The position numbers and the translations under genes were made by a program. From Holophagales bacterium (GTDB taxonomy: Bacteria; Acidobacteriota; Thermoanaerobaculia; Multivoradales; Multivoraceae): a DNA stretch of 64,000 nucleotides. The notes under the pieces are model-generated. The model had not been told where the DNA came from and did no database searches. It was given only the letters and a program-made list of their open reading frames with translations. The DNA is taken from positions 62,001 through 126,000 of the forward strand of contig VXSP01000040.1 in the NCBI GenBank assembly GCA_009837885.1, read 5' to 3'. Within the stretch, counting starts at the first letter, position 1; each line of letters begins with the position of its first letter. Shown piece by piece: positions 25,919 through 35,800 of this stretch.

Positions 25919-26836
25919 ATGGCGGACCTCGAAGATCTTCTGGTCAAGACGAGCAGAACGTTCGCGCTTTCGATTCCCCAACTCGAGGGCGCGACGCGGG
26001 ATCAGGTGACCCTGGGCTACCTGTTGCTGCGGATCGCCGACACGCTCGAGGACGCGGCGGTCTGGAACCGGGAGCAGCGGGTCGAGGCGCTGTTCCGGTT
26101 CGCCGGCCTGCTGGACGACACGGACGACACGGCGGGCGCCGCGACGGGAGATCTGGTCGCGTCCTGGCTCGCCGAGCCGCCCTCGCCTCACGAGGGCTAC
26201 CTGGAGCTGCTCGAGGCGACGGATGAGGTGCTTTCGGCGTACCGCGCTCTCGATTCGCCTGCCCGGTCGGTGGTCGGTCATCACGTGCGCCGCACCTGCG
26301 TGGGCATGGCACACATCGTCAGGCGCGCTGACCGGGGTGGCGAGCTCCGCCTCAAGGGCATCCCCGAGCTTCGGGACTACTGCTACGTGGTTGCCGGCAT
26401 CGTCGGCGAGATGCTGACCGAACTGTTCCTTCTTGGCGCGCCGCTGGAAGAAGTGGCGGAAGCGCTTCGGCGTCGCGCGGCGGCGTTCGGCGAGGCGCTG
26501 CAACTCGTGAATATCCTCAAGGATGCGGCGGCGGACGAGGATGAGGGCAGGTCGTTCATCCGGGACGGCCGCGACCGGACGCTGGCCTTCGAGCTGGCGC
26601 GCGCGGACCTCGAAGTGGCCGGAGAGTACGTGGCTCACCTGCAGCAGGCGGGCGCGCCCCGCGGCTACCTGGGGTTCACCGCGCTTCCCGTCCGCCTGGC
26701 CTGGGCCGCGCTGGCCCGTGTCGAGGAGCAGGGCCCGGGGTCGAAACTGACCCGTCCCGAAGTGGCCGCGCTCGTCGGCGCCCTGCACGCCGACCTGGAC
26801 GCCGGCCGGCCGGCGGCCGGCGCCGTTTCGCGCTGA
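25919..26836 (+). CDS. Squalene/phytoene synthase-like prenyl-head-to-head enzyme
   Basis: The 305-residue protein carries both aspartate-rich motifs of the squalene/phytoene synthase family: RIADTLEDA at about 38-46 and NILKDAAADEDEGR at about 198-211. The YCYVVAGIVGEMLTELFLL segment near 154-172 is the hallmark helix. These enzymes condense two farnesyl or geranylgeranyl diphosphates head to head. The sequence is nearer squalene synthase than phytoene synthase by that helix, but I cannot separate HpnC, HpnD and one-step types with confidence. It converges on MpaB copy 3, with only a repeat between. It is the only visible isoprenoid-backbone enzyme in the window apart from the cyclase remnant. 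Confidence 0.85.
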   Translation: MADLEDLLVKTSRTFALSIPQLEGATRDQVTLGYLLLRIADTLEDAAVWNREQRVEALFRFAGLLDDTDDTAGAATGDLVASWLAEPPSPHEGYLELLEATDEVLSAYRALDSPARSVVGHHVRRTCVGMAHIVRRADRGGELRLKGIPELRDYCYVVAGIVGEMLTELFLLGAPLEEVAEALRRRAAAFGEALQLVNILKDAAADEDEGRSFIRDGRDRTLAFELARADLEVAGEYVAHLQQAGAPRGYLGFTALPVRLAWAALARVEEQGPGSKLTRPEVAALVGALHADLDAGRPAAGAVSR

Positions 26837-26840
26837 GCTA

Positions 26841-26922
26841 CCAGCGCGGCGGAGGTCCGGAAACCGGCGCCTTGCGCCGGATGCCGGCGGCGACACCGGC
26901 GCACCCGGTCTCGGCCGCGCTG
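26841..26922 (+). repeat. REP-like GC-rich repeat between convergent genes, copy 1
   Basis: The core gcgccggatgccggcgg, followed by cgacaccggcgcaccc, contains nested inverted segments. The same core occurs in reverse orientation at 31024-31103. Both copies lie between convergent genes, where REP-type elements and terminators are usual. The hairpins may stop transcription from either side. Confidence 0.6.
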
Positions 26923-26926
26923 GCTG

Positions 26927-28129
26927 CTACCAGTCCCGCGAATCTTCGTCGTGGAGGGTCGTGGGCAGCGCGTACGAGTGCTCGATCTCGCCTAGATCCG
27001 AGGCGTCCAGCAGCGCGTCGAACCGCTTTCTCAACCGGTTCGCGAACAGTCGGGGGAACACCTTCAGGGCCGCCTTCTCCGCTTTGTTCCTCAGGTACAG
27101 CAGGGGTACCTGCTTGACGAACCTCGACTTCGGGAATCGGAAGGAGTCCGCCAGGTCGTTGCCGATCAGCTCCCGCGACACCTGGTAGATGAACGCCGCC
27201 CACTCGCGCCGTTCCTTCGTCTCCGTGAATCCGAGCAGGATGGGCGCGCTGTTGACGATGCTGTTCGCCATGATGATCGCGTCGTCGTCCGGGGGCGGCT
27301 CGCAGGTCGCCGCGATCTCGAAGACGCGGCACGCCGAGCGGTGGTCGTGGAACATGATCTCCTCGGGTATCCCCATGACGAGCCCCGTGTATCTCCACAC
27401 GTGGACGTAGGCATCCTGCTCCTCCGGTGTGAAGTCTCCTCCCAGGCGCGCGACGTGGTGCATCAGGCGGCCGGAGAAGGCGGCCGCGCCCAACAGCATG
27501 TGCGCCGCGCTGAGCGGCATCCCGTGCTCCGGCGCGTCCCATTCGTCCGACTGCTTGAGCAGCATCCTCGCCTGGGCATGCACCAGCCGGATGCGCAGGC
27601 TCAGTTTCCAGGCGTCGCCGCCGGGCTCCAGACCGCCCGGCATGAACTGCTCGGTCAACTGCAGGGTGTTCTGCTTGAGCCGGCGGACCCCGTTCAGGAT
27701 GATCCGGCTGCGGATGCGGAACGACTTGCTGATCAGGGTGGAGAAGCCTTCGACGATCGCGCCGCCCACGAGTCCTCCAAGGACCATGTCCGAGTTGCGG
27801 AGGAAGGCCCTGGTGGCCTTCATGGCGATCTCGGGGTCGAACCAGTCGGGGACGATGGCCGATGACTCGATGAGCTCCCGGAGAGCCTCGGGCGTGTCCT
27901 TCGGCGGATCGTGGTAATGGTCGACCGTCTGCGCGATCGTGCGGTGAACGTGGTGGGGCTCCACGATCGCCGCCAGTTGTTCGACAGCCCGATCGGCCAG
28001 CGGATCGCCCAGGGTCGTATAGCGAATGTAACGATCCGCCAGGTCCGGATCCAGCGCCCGGGCCGCCTTGTAGCCGTCGACGTAGCAGGCTGGGATGTCG
28101 AAGGTCCGTTGCTCGAAAGGTCCGCGCAT
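26927..28129 (-). CDS. MpaB-family (rubber oxygenase-like, DUF2236) oxygenase, copy 3
   Basis: The 400-residue protein is a close paralogue of copy 1 (1588-2817), nearly collinear from FDIPACYVDG onward, with the same RIRLVHAQARML histidine motif, HVWRYTGLVMG, and final HSYALPTTLHDE. It has no signal peptide. Unlike copies 1 and 2 it has no P450 beside it, standing alone between the squalene-synthase-like gene (convergent) and the kynureninase gene (divergent, 74 bases). The recent duplication of 1 and 3 suggests two substrates or a dosage effect. The DNA between 28130 and 28203 must hold promoters in both directions. Confidence 0.87.
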   Translation of the reverse strand: MRGPFEQRTFDIPACYVDGYKAARALDPDLADRYIRYTTLGDPLADRAVEQLAAIVEPHHVHRTIAQTVDHYHDPPKDTPEALRELIESSAIVPDWFDPEIAMKATRAFLRNSDMVLGGLVGGAIVEGFSTLISKSFRIRSRIILNGVRRLKQNTLQLTEQFMPGGLEPGGDAWKLSLRIRLVHAQARMLLKQSDEWDAPEHGMPLSAAHMLLGAAAFSGRLMHHVARLGGDFTPEEQDAYVHVWRYTGLVMGIPEEIMFHDHRSACRVFEIAATCEPPPDDDAIIMANSIVNSAPILLGFTETKERREWAAFIYQVSRELIGNDLADSFRFPKSRFVKQVPLLYLRNKAEKAALKVFPRLFANRLRKRFDALLDASDLGEIEHSYALPTTLHDEDSRDW

Positions 28130-28203
28130 CTCTCAAATGGGAGAATAGTCTGCCCGGCGAACGAGTAGAAGGGGCCCGGTCTCGTCTCCCTATACTCCCA
28201 CCG

Positions 28204-29442
28204 ATGGATCCGTTGCGCGACCCGGCGGAGATGGACCGCCGCGATCCGCTGACGCGGTTCCGCGATCGGTTCGAACTCCCGGAAGGTCTGATCTACCTCG
28301 GCGGACACTCGCTTGGACCCTTGCCGCGGACGACGCGGGATCGCGCCGAGGGGCTGATCGGCCGGGAGTGGGGGACGGATCTGGTCGTGGCCTGGAACCG
28401 GAGCGACTGGCTGGAGCTGCCCGAACGGATCGGGGCGCGCATCGCACCACTGGTCGGCGCCGGCGCCGACGAGGTGATCGCGGCCGACTCCGTCTCGCTC
28501 AACCTGTTCAAGCTGCTCGGGGCGCTGATGCTGAGGGCCCGGGGACGCAGGGTCGTGCTCGCCGACGAGGGCAACTTCCCGACCGATCTCTACATGGCGC
28601 AGGGCCTGGTGCGCCTTCTCGAGGAGTCCGGTGCGACGCTCCAGCTGACGGCGCCCGAGGACTTCGAGTCGGCCCTGGATTCCGACGTGGCCGTGGCGAC
28701 CGTTTCTCACGTGGACTTCCGCACGGGACGGCGGCGCGACCCGCGGGCGCTGACCGCCGCGGCACGCGCGAGTGGGGTGCCGCTGGTCTGGGACCTGAGC
28801 CACAGCGCGGGCGCCGTTGCCCTGCGGCTCAAGGAGGCCGGCGTCGAGTACGCGGTCGGCTGCGGCTACAAGTACCTCAACGGCGGTCCGGGAGCTCCGG
28901 GATTCCTCTACGTGGCGCGCGAGTTTCAGGATTCCCTTGAGTCGCCCCTCACCGGCTGGATGGGGCACGCCGGTCCGTTCGACTTCGACACCAGCTACCG
29001 GCCCGCGCCGGGAATGCGCCGATTCCTGACCGGAACCCCTCCCATCCTGTCGCTGGCGGCCCTCGAGGACGGCTTGCGGACCTTCGAGGGCGTGAACATG
29101 GCCGAGTTTCGCGGCAAGAGCGAGGCGCTGGGCGACCTCTTCCTCCGGCTCGCCGCCGAGCGTCTCGCGGAGTTCGGCGTCGTCCCGGCGAGTCCCGCCG
29201 ACGCCGGCGAACGAGGCGCCCAGGTGTCACTGCGCCACGCGGAGGGCTACGCGCTGATCCAGGCGTTGAGTGCCCGAGGCGTGGTCGGCGACTTCCGCGG
29301 ACCGGACCTGATGCGGTTCGGCCTGGCGCCGCTGTACGTGAGGTACGCGGATGTATGGACCGCGGTCGAAGCGCTCCGCCTGATCCTGGTGAACGGCGAG
29401 CACCGTGAAGCCCGTTTCCGCAGGCCGAAGCGGGTGCCTTGA
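28204..29442 (+). CDS. kynU: Kynureninase
   Basis: The 412-residue protein is a PLP-dependent aspartate-aminotransferase-fold enzyme with kynureninase signatures: YLGGHSLGPLP near the start, VWDLSHSAGA with Asp197 contacting PLP, and GYKYLNGGPGAPGFLYV, where Lys223 binds PLP. It hydrolyses L-kynurenine to anthranilate and alanine, in tryptophan breakdown or quinolinate synthesis. No other kynurenine genes (dioxygenase, formamidase) are in the window, so the pathway is completed elsewhere or the substrate differs. The ATG at 28204 gives the usual length. Confidence 0.9.
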   Translation: MDPLRDPAEMDRRDPLTRFRDRFELPEGLIYLGGHSLGPLPRTTRDRAEGLIGREWGTDLVVAWNRSDWLELPERIGARIAPLVGAGADEVIAADSVSLNLFKLLGALMLRARGRRVVLADEGNFPTDLYMAQGLVRLLEESGATLQLTAPEDFESALDSDVAVATVSHVDFRTGRRRDPRALTAAARASGVPLVWDLSHSAGAVALRLKEAGVEYAVGCGYKYLNGGPGAPGFLYVAREFQDSLESPLTGWMGHAGPFDFDTSYRPAPGMRRFLTGTPPILSLAALEDGLRTFEGVNMAEFRGKSEALGDLFLRLAAERLAEFGVVPASPADAGERGAQVSLRHAEGYALIQALSARGVVGDFRGPDLMRFGLAPLYVRYADVWTAVEALRLILVNGEHREARFRRPKRVP

Positions 29443-29543
29443 TTCGCTGGGGGCGATTCGGCACAGATCGTGGTTGGCGACCCAATATGTGGTACCGTCT
29501 TGCAGCTAGCGTTCGACAGAACCCACCGGAGGAGGCCCGATCC

Positions 29544-30953
29544 ATGAAGCAGGCGTTCGCTTTGCTCTCCGTCCTCGCCCTCGCCGCTCCGCTCGCGGCG
29601 GCGAACAACAACGACGCTCCGGCAGCCACGCCGACCTACTACGGCGAAGTGCAGAGCATCCTGGAGCAGGAGTGCCAGGTCTGCCACCGCCCGAACGGCG
29701 CGAACCTGGGCGGCATGGTGGCGCCGATGGCGTTCACCAGCTACCAGGAGACGCGGCCCTGGGCGCGCTCGATCGCCCGCCAGGTGGAATCCGGTCTGAT
29801 GCCGCCCTGGCATGCCGCTCCGCGGCACCACGGCGTGTTCGAGAACGAGCGCTCGCTTTCGGACGAGCAGAAGGCCACGCTGATCGCCTGGGCAAAGGGC
29901 GGAGCGCCGATGGGCAACGCGGCCGATGCGCCGCCTGCCAAGGTCTGGGAACGCAGCGACGGCTGGACCATCGGCGAGCCGGACCTGGTGATGGACATGG
30001 GCCAGGACTTCTTCGTCGAGGATGACGTCCGCGACCAGTACGTCAACTTCGAGACCGTGATCACGGAGGAGATGCTGCCCGAGCCGCGCTGGATCAAGGC
30101 GGTCGAGTTCCGTCCGGGCGGCCCGGTGGTGCACCACATCATCGCGCGTCCCTTCGGCGGCATCGCCCCGGGCAACGACCCGACGGTTCACCACGACGGC
30201 TTCGGCACTCTGGTCAAGCCGGGCACCACGATCCGCTGGAACATGCACTACCACAAGGAGCCGGGGCCGGGCACCGGCACCTGGGACCGTTCCTCGGTGG
30301 CGCTCCGCTTCTATCCCAAGGACTACGAGCCGGACCACGTGATGCAGAGCAAGTCGATGGGCAAGTTCGACTTCGAGATTCCGCCCGGCGACGCGAACTA
30401 CGTCGCCACGACGACGGCGAAGTTCGACCGCGACGCGCTGCTGCTCGGCTACACCCCCCACATGCACCTGAGGGGCAAGTCGGCCCACTACCTGGCGAAG
30501 TACCCGGACGGCACGGAGGAGGTTCTGCTCGACGTGCCCCGCTACGACTTCAACTGGCAGACCCACTACAAGTATCCGGCGGGCGGCAAGGAGATTCCGG
30601 CGGGGACCGAGATCGAGCTGACGATGACGTGGGACAACTCGGTGGACAATCCGTCGAACCCGGATCCCACCAAGACGGTCGTCTACGGCGGCCCGACCAC
30701 CGCCGAGATGATGTTCGGCTTCGTGTCCTACGCCGACGCGGAGCCCGGGTACAACCCGTCGAACACCGGCTTCCTGAGTCAGCAGCGGTTCAACCGCGAG
30801 GAGTTCCGGAAGAACATCAAGGAGCGCTTCGGGGTCGACTGGGACTCGCTCAGCGAAGATGAGCAGGGCGAGATCTTCCGCCGGTACCGCCGGCAGCAGC
30901 GTCAGGGCGCGGATAGCGACGCCGGCGAAGGCACGGTCACCGGCGGCGAGTAG
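29544..30953 (+). CDS. Secreted heme-c/copper type II monooxygenase-like protein
   Basis: The ATG at 29544 follows a strong ribosome site (ggaggaggc) and starts a signal peptide (MKQAFALLSVLALAAPLAAA). The 469-residue protein has an N-terminal cytochrome c-like part with CQVCH near residue 43 and a Met-rich segment (GLMPPWHA). It then has a copper type II, ascorbate-dependent-monooxygenase-like (PHM/DBM) fold with VVHHIIARPFGG and TPHMHLRGKSA, the two His sets that would bind copper. The natural substrate of bacterial heme-c/PHM-like proteins is unknown to me. Electron delivery from the heme to copper is the obvious hypothesis. It stands alone and ends at a strong hairpin terminator. Confidence 0.82.
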   Translation: MKQAFALLSVLALAAPLAAANNNDAPAATPTYYGEVQSILEQECQVCHRPNGANLGGMVAPMAFTSYQETRPWARSIARQVESGLMPPWHAAPRHHGVFENERSLSDEQKATLIAWAKGGAPMGNAADAPPAKVWERSDGWTIGEPDLVMDMGQDFFVEDDVRDQYVNFETVITEEMLPEPRWIKAVEFRPGGPVVHHIIARPFGGIAPGNDPTVHHDGFGTLVKPGTTIRWNMHYHKEPGPGTGTWDRSSVALRFYPKDYEPDHVMQSKSMGKFDFEIPPGDANYVATTTAKFDRDALLLGYTPHMHLRGKSAHYLAKYPDGTEEVLLDVPRYDFNWQTHYKYPAGGKEIPAGTEIELTMTWDNSVDNPSNPDPTKTVVYGGPTTAEMMFGFVSYADAEPGYNPSNTGFLSQQRFNREEFRKNIKERFGVDWDSLSEDEQGEIFRRYRRQQRQGADSDAGEGTVTGGE

Positions 30954-30980
30954 CTCCTGCCGCCAGTCGCTTCGTGAAAT

Positions 30981-31018
30981 CGAAACCCCGCCCCGGCCTC
31001 GGCCGCGGCGGGGTTTCG
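30981..31018 (+). terminator. Strong hairpin, likely bidirectional terminator
   Basis: A perfect 12-base stem (cgaaaccccgcc at 30981-30992 pairing with ggcggggtttcg at 31007-31018) surrounds an inner GC stem. It lies 27 bases after the copper-monooxygenase-like stop, between convergent genes. The A-rich and T-rich flanks on both sides are short, so termination may be only partly intrinsic, but the placement is convincing. Confidence 0.8.
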
Positions 31019-31023
31019 TCGTT

Positions 31024-31103
31024 AGCGGAGCCGGTCGCACTGGGTGCGCCGGCGTCCCCGCCGGCATCCGCCGCAGGCGGCTTCTACCCGACCGGCGCCG
31101 CTG
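31024..31103 (-). repeat. REP-like GC-rich repeat between convergent genes, copy 2 (inverted)
   Basis: The reverse complement shares ggatgccggcgg, then gac, then ccggcgcaccc with copy 1 at 26841-26922. It ends one base before the recD stop codon. The surrounding DNA also repeats ggagccggtcg at 31027 and 31110. Confidence 0.6.
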
Positions 31104-31104
31104 G

Positions 31105-32865
31105 TTAACGGAGCCGGTCGAGGAGGCCGGTCGAGCGCGATGTCGTTCGCATGACGGCCGCGCGGACCGCGTCCTCGTTCGCCATCACGGTGACCCGCTT
31201 CCGCGCTCTGGTCACCGCCGTGTAGAACAGCTCGCGCGTGTTCACCCGCGACTCCGCGGGGCCGGGGACGATGACGAGATTGTCGTACTCCGAGCCCTGG
31301 GCCCGATGCACGGTGAGGGCGAAAAAGCTCTCGTGCTGGGGCAGGCGGGCGAGCGGGACGAGGTAGCGCTCGCCCTCGCGGTCGAGGTCCGGGAACCAGA
31401 CCTGGGGACGCCCGGAGCCGCCGGGCACGACGACGCCGGTGTCGCCGTTCGAGAGGTTCGTCTGCCGGTCGTTGCGGCTGACGATGATCGGGCGCCCGAC
31501 GTAGAACTCGTCGCGATGCGACCGACGCCCCATTCGAGCGAGACGGCGCTCGACCAGACGGTTGAAACGCTGTGTCCCGAACGGTCCCCGCCGGTGGCTG
31601 CAGAGCACCCGCTCCGAGGGGAACGGGTCGGCGGCCTCAGGGTCTGCTTCCAGCCTTGCCATGTGCTCCGCCCAGGTCTCTGCGCACTTCTCTGCAAAGC
31701 GGTCGAACGCGTCCTCGTCCGCGAGCGGTTCCAACCGAGTCTCCGCATCGGACCCTCTCCGGAGGACGGCGGCCGCGCCGGCGGCGTCGCCGGCGACGAT
31801 GGCCCGCGCCAGACGGCCGATAGCCGAGTGCTCGGCGAAGCGGTAGTTCTTCCGCAGGGTCGTCACGGAACGGACCAACGGTCCCGCTTCCCCGGCCCTG
31901 CACAGGTCGCTGAAGACCGAGCCCGGCTCCACCGAAGCCAACTGGTTCGCGTCGCCCAGGAGGATCAGCCGGCACCGTGGCGGCAGGGCGGTCGCGAGGC
32001 GGTCCATCAGCTTGAGGTCGGCCATCGAGCACTCGTCGACGACCAGGGCGTCGAGACGGCTCAGGCGGCTGGTCCGGCTCGCAAGCAGGCGGTGAATCGT
32101 CCAGGCCTCGGCCGGGAACTCCCGGATGCCTGGAACGTCGTCGAGCGGCGGCTGGGCGAGTTTCCCGCGCACGGACTCCTGGATGCGCGAGGCCGCCTTG
32201 CCCGTCGGCGCCGCCAGGCCGATGCGCCGCGGGTCGGCGAGGCCCTCGGCGACGAGGACGGCGATCAGCTTGGCCGCGAGCGTCGTCTTGCCGGTGCCGG
32301 GGCCGCCGGTGACGATGCACAGCCGACGTTCGAGCGCGGTGCGGAGCGCGGCGACCGCTTCGGTCGTTCGGTCTTCCCGTTCGTCGAACATCCGGGCGAT
32401 CGCCCGTTCGACGCCGGGAATCGGCTCGCTGTCCGTAGCCAGCGCGACCAGCCGCTCGGCGAGGCGGCATTCGGCGTCGAACAGGCGGTGCAGGTAGAGG
32501 CGGTCGCGGTCGAGGACGAGAGGCCGCTCGGCGTCGGGGCTTTCTCCGGCGGCGACGACCGGGCTTCCCAGCAGCGTTTCCAGCAGGGCGTCTGGCCGGG
32601 GCAACGCGATCTCCAGCACCTCGGGGTCCGGAGCCTCGGCCGAACGATCCGTATCGGGTTGCTCCACCAGCTCGGCGATCGGGCGGCTCGCGCTGCGCAG
32701 GTCCAGGCAGGTGTGCCCGCCTCTGTGGACCGCGCTGGTGACGGCGGCAGCCAATGCCGCGTCCTCGCTTGATCCCAGGCGCATCAGGAGCAGGGCGAAG
32801 CAGCGGTCGATCTCGGCCAGGATGCCGGCATCCGTCAGCGCGGTGATCTGCGCGTGGGCCCTCAT
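31105..32865 (-). CDS. recD: RecD, exodeoxyribonuclease V alpha subunit
   Basis: A 586-residue helicase with Walker A GGPGTGKTTLAAKL near residue 165, a Walker B/DEC box (DALVVDECSM) and C-terminal motif VI (FALTVHRAQGSEYDNLVIV). RecD is the 5'-3' helicase of RecBCD, which unwinds and trims DNA double-strand ends and, at Chi, loads RecA. Its ATG overlaps the recB stop by four bases (ATGA). The length matches the family. It converges on the copper-monooxygenase-like gene. Confidence 0.92.
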   Translation of the reverse strand: MRAHAQITALTDAGILAEIDRCFALLLMRLGSSEDAALAAAVTSAVHRGGHTCLDLRSASRPIAELVEQPDTDRSAEAPDPEVLEIALPRPDALLETLLGSPVVAAGESPDAERPLVLDRDRLYLHRLFDAECRLAERLVALATDSEPIPGVERAIARMFDEREDRTTEAVAALRTALERRLCIVTGGPGTGKTTLAAKLIAVLVAEGLADPRRIGLAAPTGKAASRIQESVRGKLAQPPLDDVPGIREFPAEAWTIHRLLASRTSRLSRLDALVVDECSMADLKLMDRLATALPPRCRLILLGDANQLASVEPGSVFSDLCRAGEAGPLVRSVTTLRKNYRFAEHSAIGRLARAIVAGDAAGAAAVLRRGSDAETRLEPLADEDAFDRFAEKCAETWAEHMARLEADPEAADPFPSERVLCSHRRGPFGTQRFNRLVERRLARMGRRSHRDEFYVGRPIIVSRNDRQTNLSNGDTGVVVPGGSGRPQVWFPDLDREGERYLVPLARLPQHESFFALTVHRAQGSEYDNLVIVPGPAESRVNTRELFYTAVTRARKRVTVMANEDAVRAAVMRTTSRSTGLLDRLR

Positions 32866-35800
32866 GGCGCGCTCGCTTCGCCGCTCAGGCAGGCATCGAG
32901 TTCCTCGATGCAGGCACGCGACGGCCGGTCCCGGAACACGCCGCTGCCGGGGGCGCTCGGCCTCATGCCGCGCAGGAAGAGATAGAACGCGCCGCCGATG
33001 TGCCGGTCGTAGTCGTAGTCCGGCAGGCGCAGCCGCAGCAGGCGGTGCAGCGCGGTCAGGTAGAGGAGGTACTGGAGGTGGTAGCCGTGTTCCCGCATCG
33101 CCTCGGCGAGCGCCTCCTCCGAGAATGCCGAGAGATCGTTGCCCAGGCGGTTCGACTTGTAGTCGATGACGTACCAGCGACCGTCGTGCCGTGCCGTGAG
33201 GTCGATGTAGCCGTGGAGGAAACCCCTGATCCGGTCATCGTCTTCGGCCAGCCGGTGGTCGTAGCCGTGCTCTTCGATGCAGCGACCGAGCTCCGGCCGT
33301 TTGAGCGCTCCAACCGGCAGGTGGAACTCCATCTCGGCGATCGCGCCCTCGAGGTCGGAGAGCCGGAAGACGCCCCCCGCCTCGCCGGGCTGCATGAGCG
33401 GCGTGTCGAACGCGTTGGCCACCAGCGAACGCGCGACCGGCAGCCACTGCTGCCCGAAGCCGTAGCGGGACAGGGCGTCCCCGCAGGCCTCGTCCGGCTC
33501 CGGCGGTTCGGGGCTGCCGAGCAGCCGCTCGAAGATCTCGTGCAGGCACCTGCCGGTGCGGCCGCCGGCGGGGAGCGAGAAGATCGACGGGCCCGCTTCC
33601 TCCGCCGATTCGTCCCTCTCCGGCTCCTCGACGGCCGTCGCCTCGCCGGTTTGGACGAGGTCGATCTCGTCGCGGTCGCGCACGGGCATGCCGGAGGCTG
33701 CGGTCGGCGTCGGCGCGGCGGGCGCGCGCGGCGTCGCGTCGGTCGACAGCGCCGAGTAGCTCGTTCGCTGCCGGATGAGCTTCAGCTTGCGGCCGAGATG
33801 GCGGGCCTCCAGTTCTTCGGCCTCGGTTTCGGCCGGCTCTGCCGGCTCGGCGGGCGCCGCGGCCACGGACGCTTCCACCTCGACCTCGCGAACGGACATC
33901 GCGCCTGGATCCCGAGCGACGAAGCCCCGGACTTCCTGTCGCCATTCGTCCGGGCCGAGGCTCTTGACGTACTTCGCGTGGTCGACCAGCGCCTCCGCCG
34001 GCTCGTCCGGCAGCGCGTGGTCGCGGCCATGAAGGAGCCAGGCCATCGGCGCGTGCTCGGCCCCTCCGTCGGGCGCCCAGGTCACGACGGTGCGGTACTC
34101 GGCGCGGGTCAGCGCGACGTAGAGCAGCCGCAGCTCGTCCGCGTGATCTTCGACCCGCTCGCGGGCGTATGCCTCGTCGTTCGGGCTCAGGTCGAGTACG
34201 GGCGTTTCGGGCTCCGCGTTGTCGTCGTAGTAGTTCGCCGTGGGCCTTCTGTGCCCCCCGGACCTCGGCGCCTGGCCGGACCAGGCGAAGGGGTAGAAGA
34301 CGATCGGAAACTCGAGCCCCTTGGCGCGATGCACGGTGACGATCTTCACCAGGTTCTCGTCGCTCTCCAGCCGAAGCTGGGCCGTCTCGTCGTGCGCGCG
34401 GGAGTCGGACCTCGCCTGCCGGAACCAGTCGACCAGGCCGTGGCGCGACGGGCGGCGGCCGATCTCCGCCTCGTGCAGCAGGTCGCTCAGGTGGAGGTAG
34501 TTCGTCAGCCGGCGCGGGCCGTTCGGGTAGCGCAGGAGGTTGGCGGAACAGTCCGGCTCGCCGCTGAACAGGATGCGTCGCATGAGCGTGGCGATGCCGT
34601 GCTGTTGCCAGACGTCGGCCCACTCGCGGGCTCGCTCGCGCCACTCGTCCCAGGCGTCGTCGTCGTCCCGGAGCCCGGCCAGCTCCCTCATGTCCAGGTC
34701 GAACAGGTCGGCGGCGAGTGCTCCTCGCAGCAGAGGCACGGCGTTGTACTCCGACCCGTCGAGGCACAGGGCGCGCAGAAGGCGGTGGAGCGCGTCGGCC
34801 TCCGCCGAGTCGAAGATGTTGTCCGTGCCGAGTTCGACGCTGTCGATCTCGAGATCGCGGAGTGCTTCCGCGACGGCGGCGCCCTGCAGGCCGGTGCGGA
34901 CCAGCACGGCGATGTCGCTGCCCCTGAGGTGCTTCCTGTCTCCGTTGGCGGAGACCAGCGCCGCGTCGCCATCCGCGCCCAGGGCGATCAGCCGCGCGAT
35001 CTCGCTCGCCGCATGCCGGGCCGCCAGGCCGGTGAGGGCGTCCTTGTTGCGTTTCTTGCCGGGGCCCTCCGGGATCAGGACGAACCGGAAAGGCGGGGAA
35101 CCCCTTTCCCCTTCGACTTCGAGCTCGGTGCGCTTGCGATGGGCCGACCGCGAGGGTTCGAACGTGAACCGGGGCAGCAGGAACGGATTCGGCCGCGTGA
35201 AGAGTTCGCCGACGGCGCGGATCAGCCCGGGCGCCGAGCGGTAGTTGTGTTCCAGCCGAAGAGGTTCCCGCACGGCGCAGAGCCGGTCCTGGGCCTCGAG
35301 GTAGGCGAAGACGTCCGCGCCGCGGAATCGGTAGATCGACTGCTTGGGGTCGCCGACGACGAACAGACGCCCGTTCGCGTCGCCGGCATCGCCCGGGTAG
35401 ATCGTCCTGAAGATCTCGGCCTGCAGACGGTCCGTGTCCTGGAACTCGTCGATCAGTCCGATCGGGTAGCGGTCGCGAATCCGCCGGGCGAGTTCCGGCC
35501 CTCGCTCTCCCTCGAGTGCGTGGTGAAGCTCCACCAGCAGGCCGTCGAAGCTCAGGCGGCGGTCGATCCAGGCGTCGTGATGCAGGGTCTTTCCGACGTC
35601 TTCCAGAAGCCGGCGACGCTGGCCGGCCAGCCAGAGTTCACCGAGTTCCTCTCCCAGTTCGCCGACTCGTTCGAAGTGGTGGAACAGGGGAGCGGACGGC
35701 GGCGGGTCGATCTTCTGGGCGCCTGTCTTGTAGAGGCCTTTCCGTAGTGCCCGGATCCCGAAGGCGCCGACCAGGTGCGGCGCCAACTCCTCCGGAACGC

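Noticed and set aside
33000..35747. A 915-residue plus-strand open frame inside recB
   Set aside because: It is the antisense of recB. High GC leaves long antisense frames open, and the translation has Arg/Val/Gly-rich shadow composition with no domain, whereas the minus strand shows all RecB motifs.
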